From Cyathus striatus (lineage: Eukaryota; Basidiomycota; Agaricomycetes; Agaricales; Nidulariaceae), in assembly GCA_025738555.1 (NCBI GenBank), contig JAOVFP010000017.1:186001-250000 (forward strand): 64,000 nucleotides of DNA, read 5' to 3'. The position numbers were made by a program, and so were the translations under genes. The notes below the pieces were generated by a model that searched no databases, was not told where the DNA came from, and saw nothing but the letters and a program-made list of their open reading frames with translations. Positions 58,687 through 64,000 of this stretch are shown in pieces. The first letter of the stretch is position 1. The number at the start of each line of letters is the position of its first letter.

Positions 58687-58859
58687 TCGGGCTACGTGGA
58701 GATGTAAAGTTTCCAAGACGGATGCCGTGATTTATATACCTGCAATAGCGGGCGCCGGTCATGGAAATCTTGCCAAGAGCAATAAATATATATTGAATAA
58801 TCAGCGCTCAGGGCTCAGCCCTTGAAGGAGGTACATATAAATAAGCCACAAATTAAAAT

Positions 58860-60151
58860 TTATTCTATACCGTCAATGATTGTCGTGAGAAGAACATCAG
58901 TGGGAGGATATGAGTCATGCACAGCAGCCCTTTGCATGTTAATAATTATTCGACACACCTGCTAGGCATTCAGCTAATCTTGTCAAGAACAATATTTATA
59001 CAGCACTTACAGAAACAGACAGCAGTGATATTGGCCATCTTGTCAACGATGAATAAGTTACACGTTTGTGCGATGCAAAGATGCAATAAATATGGCGTAC
59101 ACAAATGATGTATGTCCTGACGAAACCCTCGAGATTACAGCAGATGGGCCAGCACTCATGTAAATACCTGAAAATAATGTTTCACTGGTGTTAGTGCATA
59201 TCTACGACAACCGCCTGGAAGTAACTCACTACAGAGTAATATGTAAATCCAGCCGCTATCTCGTAACACAATTCGGAAAATAGGAATACTTCTTGATAAC
59301 ACACGCGCTTTGGCTAACGTCAAAACCATTAATAGAGTTTGTGTGAAGAGTACAACTAAGCTATTCCAGCAGGTTATCAGTATTAATGTAGCATTTAACA
59401 GGAGAAATACACACATATAATACACCACTGTAAACGGAGTGTCCATTGCTGTACATGTCGCATCGTATGGCAGTGTGCTGTATCCGAAATAGACAGCAGT
59501 CGTCGCCAATGACAGCTCCACCATAATTAACACTATGAACATCACGACAACCCTGTGGTCCTTATTGTATAACGCATATACTGCAGAATCGTCAATATGA
59601 TAACATAGAGAATAGCATGTCGGATGGTACCTCTTAGCACGAGAATAATTTGCAACAGGACGAGAAATATTAATGACGTTAAAATGAGGAAAAGAAACCA
59701 TGATCTGCAGATGTTTTGAGGTACGGGATATTTAGATAAGCGATTTAGAGCTAAATGTAAATTCGTGCTATGTGGTCTCTTCAAATTCAGCAATTATTAA
59801 CGGCTGCATGGATGGTGAAAAGCGCACAATTGTACTGCCAGTCCAAAATAGCGCGAGAATATATATATTCGTTTAATATAGGTAATAGGCTTCCTAAAAT
59901 CATGCATAAGATTCAACAGGTAGAAATATTTCTGGTTACTCACTTCCAGATGAAACGGTGCTCATCGTGCGTAGTCGTAAGATACTCCCAAACTAATAAT
60001 GTCGTTGCGCTCACTGGTAAATTAATCATCATCTCACGGCCTCAGGCCACGCTCAATTGTAATAGAATGAATTCTTACCAGTCGAATAGTTGCGAATATT
60101 AATTGTTGATATATCGTCTATCAGCCCTTTCTGGTCAAGCGATTGGAGCAT
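58860..60151 (-). CDS. DUF6533-type multi-pass membrane protein, copy 3
   Basis: The first exon starts MLQSLDQKGLIDDISTINIR; the second reads PVSATTLLVWEYLTTTHDEH and RFIWK. Later exons give LALNRLSKYPVPQNICRSWF, VMFIVLIMVELSLATTAVYF and a long uninterrupted run to RSIPIFRIVLRDSGWIYILL. The final exon ends DVLLTTIIDGIE. Several hydrophobic helices are evident, as expected for this agaricomycete family, whose function is not known. Unlike copies 1 and 2 the middle part has no stop, so this may be the working paralogue. The join between the RFIWK exon and the next one is not resolved. It is a tandem neighbour of copy 2 in the same orientation. Confidence 0.6.
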
Positions 60152-60273
60152 TCTTAAGTACTTCAATAGCCCAATTGCTACTGAGTTACTGACCACGTAT
60201 GCTTAAGTGCTTATATAGCAACGAAGTGCGACTGTGAGAATGCACTCGAATTTACTTACTCTGAACCCTGCAG

Positions 60274-63200
60274 TAGTGTTGCCGCGGCTCGGCTAAGGTT
60301 CAGCTAGGCTCGGCTACTCCTCAGCTCGGCTGTTTTGGGGCTCAAGAGCCAAAAATAGCTGATTTATCGGTTCGGTTCAGCTCAGCTCAAGGCTAGCCAA
60401 CGGCTACTTTCAGGTTCATGATCAACTTCTATAAATGTATAGTAAATTGTCAACAAATCGTAGTCCTATGCATCGTCGTCGTGATCATCATGCAGTAAAC
60501 TACTTAAGAATGCACTAATGTCCTCAGGTACCTTTTTTCTTCATTCATAATATTCTCAATGATCTTGGTCTCGTCCTGTCTTGAAGTCCCTTCCGTAAAG
60601 TTCAACTGTGAATTACCATGTTTACGAGAAAATTTGATCATTTGTAATGCTTCCATCAGTTTTGGGCTGATACGGTTTCGTCGTTCTGTCATAGTTTCCT
60701 TTGCAGATGAGAACACTCTCTCACAAGGAACAGCGGACCCTTGAATGGGTAGAATGTCAAGGGCAAGTCGGAAAATTGTTGGGTATCTGAGATGATTTTC
60801 CTATAAATAAAATTAGTGACACAATTTATACAAATACTCAAGAGCACTAGTTACCTGCCAGAAAGCGAGAATAGTGGAGCTAGATTGAGTATCAAGGAAG
60901 TATGATTCAACCTCAGCTTGAAGACTCTGTGGTTTAGAATGTCTACTGTAATGATCATCATCAAGCTCCAGAATCATGTCAGCACGAGCAAGATCATCTA
61001 AGTCAGATTCATTGGAATCCATGTTGTCAAAACTGAAGTCAGAATCGTATGGATCATAATAAGTATCTTGTTTTCTGCGTGCTGGTGTCTTTATATTTGC
61101 AGAAGTGCGATATTTTCGAAGCTAAGGAACAATTAATTAGGAAGAAAGAAATATAATATGTAAAATGACGAACTGTGTCAATAAAAAGCTGTTTCACCGA
61201 ATCTACTTTGTTCGGCATATTTATTTCAATCCACTTGAGTTTGCTGGCAGGATTGAGAACTATAATCATGAGTTGATAAATAGGTATGAAAAATGAAAAG
61301 ATTATTAGAATTAATACATACTTAAAGAAAATAGGTAAGCAGGTACAACATTAGTGCGCTGATTATAGTCCTGTAGTTTTTTTATACCCGCATTGATAAC
61401 ACTTTCATATATAGGCATGCGATCCTTGAGCTTTGTCCATATTTTAATCATCGCATTGAAAGATGGCAGTGCATGACATAGTGTTGGTGTCTTTTCAGCA
61501 GAAAGCTTCTGTTGAAATGAGTGTGGCACCTGTAATAGTAATGTATTATCAGTACTTATTCATATCATAAATTCATGCCTATTATTTACCCCAAGTATTG
61601 CAGCATATGACCTGAGTACTTCCCAATCGTTATTTGTGAGGACATAGTCCTCCAATTCACGAGATAAATACTGGTCAATTCCCTATTCATTTAGAACATT
61701 AATTATGTGAAGAATTTTAGTCAATAACACCTGCACACCTTTCGAACAGTTAATGCCCTTTCTATCATTAAATAAGTCGAAGACCATCGTGTACTAACAT
61801 CACGTAGTAACTCTAAAACCGGATAATTTGGTATGTTGATCAGGGTCTTCCGAAAGGCATCTCGTCGATTAGATGATGATCGAATCTAGATGGAACTATG
61901 AAATTTAAGTGAAATATAAAATGATATATCAAATACCTTTCGAATAGCTGCGCGAAGCAAAGCTATAGGGTCACGTTTGCTTCCTGGCTTTGCTCTATAT
62001 TCCACAGCATTATCTTCTGCATAACCTAAATCCGTAGCTGCTGATAATACAGCTTGACATGCGAGATTTACGATGTGTGGGAAGCAACTAGTTATAAATA
62101 GAATGTCAGAACTTGCATATCGAAATATTTGAATACGCACCGTACACGCCGCTCAGAGGCATTGAAAGGAATATTGCGCACACGCAAGTCTTTCTGCAGT
62201 GCTTCAACAAATGTATCGTTATTTGAGGCATTGTCTAATGTTACCCAGCCGATCTATGAAAATATTAAAAAGATCTTCCAGTAATCTAATATATTATCAT
62301 ACCTTAGATGCAATTTCAAGTCGATCAAGAATATATAGAAATGCGCCAGATAGATGAACTCCAGTATGACGACCAGGTACACGATGAAATCCTACTAAAT
62401 CAGATCGAAGATTTAATTTATAATGCATTCCTTCAGAGGTCTGCTCTGTCTTGACTTCGATGCAATGGGCAGTTACAGCCATGAACGGAGAAAGGTTTTC
62501 ATCTGACCATAAGTCCATTGTCAGTGAGATAGATCCGATTGTATTCTTCAATAATACATTGAGCTTAATGCGAAAAAATATTTAAAACAGTGTACTTACT
62601 GTTAATTCATCTCTCAAATGATCGAGATGATTATCCCATGTTTCCATAATTTTGTTGCGGAGCTGTGTGCGATGAGGGATATCTTCATCTGTAAGGTCTT
62701 CTCGCAACATTAGGAACAGAGACCGTAGTTTCTCGTTTTCGATCACATTAATTGACTATAATATAAGCATCAGTGTGAGTTAAAACGAGTATTGTAAGTA
62801 CTATAATTCAAATACATACCTGGTCATCTGAAACAACCCAATCAACTAATGCTTCTACAAATGCTTCCTTTGAGAAAGGTTGTCGTTTCGGGCTGGCTTT
62901 GGCAGTGGGATTTTCATTGTGCTTCGCTCGGTGCGCATCAATAAGCGAGTTGATTTCGGCAGTCCTTCCAACCGTAATTTTCAGTTGATCACAGGCGGCA
63001 ATCCAGTGGTCTAAGTGTATGTTTGCCAGATGTCGCCTAAGAATACCAGTAGTTGTAGATAATTTGTAGTGCGAAATCCTATGTGTTGGTTGTGATTTCT
63101 GAAGTAAACTAAAATTGCATCAGATAAACAGATATATTAGATGGTATAGTTACGAGAAAATAAAATAAAACTTGCCTGCAAAAGTGGCACTCTCGAAGTA

Positions 63201-64000
63201 CTTCACCTTTTATATTTACTTCTTGGAAGAATGTCTTCACATCATCAGCACCACGGCTCTTCCCTGGACGTTCTCGCTTTGTAAATGCTTGGCCAGAACG
63301 AGTCTTACTGTGTGGACCAGCACGAGGGGACAGTGTCGACGGAGTTGCGACAGTGTTTAAACGCTCGAGCAAAGATGCATCAGCAGAACCATCTGAGTCA
63401 CTATCGTTTGGATCCACTGGTTTGAGACTGAACTGAGGCGTAACCAAGGGCTCCGGGCTGGTGGATGGTTTTTCGAGGAATGGATCTGAATTGCTGATAT
63501 TGGTATCAACAGGAGGAGAAATCGGAATGGGTGATGGCACTGGTACAGCATCGGCTTTCGCTTTTTGAGACTGCTTATTTTGAGTAGTTTTGCGTTTCGG
63601 TTTCGCTGGTTCTGCAACAGAGAAAGTGATAAGTCGAAATTAAGGAGCATAGAATAGTATAAAACATGTAATACAGTGGACATACATACCTGGATTGATT
63701 TCGTTGTCATTTCCAGCGGTCTTCATGGCAGCAGCTTTACGAGGAGGCATGAATAGCAAGTGGTAGAGTAGAGCAATAGGGTGTCAGCAGTTATTTGCAA
63801 AATGTATGCGTGATTCGTTCTGAATTTCATGCTATGCGCTGCCACTTAAATACTTGAAATTTTCGGTATCAAAAAATTACAGTAAAGTACAAATTAAAAA
63901 TCTGAGTCAATACTCTGTACCAGTCCTCAACGTTGCAACTCGCGCATCACAATCGCTCCGCAGCATTGAATTCAACAAGACACGATTACCGTTGCTAATA
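60274..64000 (-). mobile_element. autonomous hAT element (right edge outside window)
   Basis: The visible end is TAGTGTTGCCGCGGCTCGGC, followed by 140 bp rich in GGCT/AGCC, as in the elements at 1863 and 4085. The 8 bp outside are CCCTGCAG (60266-60273), the expected target duplication. The other end, CACTA followed by CCCTGCAG, is not in the window. Confidence 0.75.
60504..63750 (-). CDS. hAT-family transposase, apparently complete
   Basis: The gene starts MPPRKAAAMKTAGNDNEINP at 63750 and ends at a TAA at 60504, with about a dozen short introns. A serine/proline-rich N-terminus is followed by a BED-type zinc finger (CHFC near 63185, RRHLANIH near 63025). The RNase-H-like core has acidic residues in SLTMDLWSDENLSPFM (near 62510) and GWVTLDNASNNDTF (near 62230), then CFPHIVNLACQAVLS and TRWSST. 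The C-terminal dimerisation region reads YPTIFRLALDILPI and VPCERVFSSAKETMTERRNR, with the expected glutamate. No stop or frameshift was noticed in any exon. It may be active and could mobilise related short elements with TAGTGTTG ends. Confidence 0.85.

Overview
This is eukaryotic DNA from a filamentous fungus, almost certainly an agaricomycete (Basidiomycota). The evidence is many short GT..AG introns of about 45-60 bp, a TKL-type kinase and a STAND/NACHT ATPase of the kinds that are expanded in agaricomycetes, DUF6533-type membrane proteins, a basidiomycete-style integrase gene, and a very dense load of nested transposons. I cannot name a species. There is no sign of bacterial operons, rRNA or CRISPR.

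Layout. 0-0.6 kb: end of a dipeptidyl-peptidase-IV-like gene running off the left edge. 0.9-9.8 kb: repeat-rich DNA with two hAT-like elements, a three-level palindrome, and dispersed repeats that reappear at 53-54 kb. 9.8-13 kb: two head-to-tail copies of a transposon with Helitron/Helentron-like ends. 13-22 kb: a visibly CpG-poor block with a short GCGCAAAC-motif array, a non-autonomous hAT with a perfect 8-bp target duplication, a BTB-type pseudogene and an integrase pseudogene. 21.9-32.1 kb: a solo LTR, a multi-exon hypothetical gene, and a DUF6533 pseudogene split by a second solo LTR that is itself split by a 3.75-kb element. 32.4-34.5 kb: a NACHT/STAND gene with a stop codon. 34.6-38.4 kb: dispersed and tandem repeats. 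38.5-43.6 kb: the most interesting locus, one reading frame encoding a 23-residue repeat region, a TKL kinase and a divergent G-protein alpha domain, interrupted by a 1.94-kb foldback element with a 9-bp target duplication and cut at its 3' side by a TA-flanked transposon. 44.7 kb: a glyoxal-oxidase-like fragment. 47-48 kb: a small intact two-exon gene with a duplicated upstream segment. 48.7-57 kb: another Helentron-like copy, a third solo LTR inside a dispersed repeat, and more copies of that repeat. 57.4-60.2 kb: two tandem DUF6533-type genes. 60.3-64 kb: an apparently complete hAT transposase gene whose element runs off the right edge.

How it fits together. The hAT at the right edge has the same TAGTGTTG termini and GGCT-rich subterminal DNA as non-autonomous elements at 1.9 and 4.1 kb, and the same termini as one at 15.3 kb, so it is a plausible source of transposase for them. 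Paralogous copies within the window allow three insertions to be reconstructed to the base: two LTRs with 4-bp duplications and the foldback element. All intron joins are read by eye and no searches were run.
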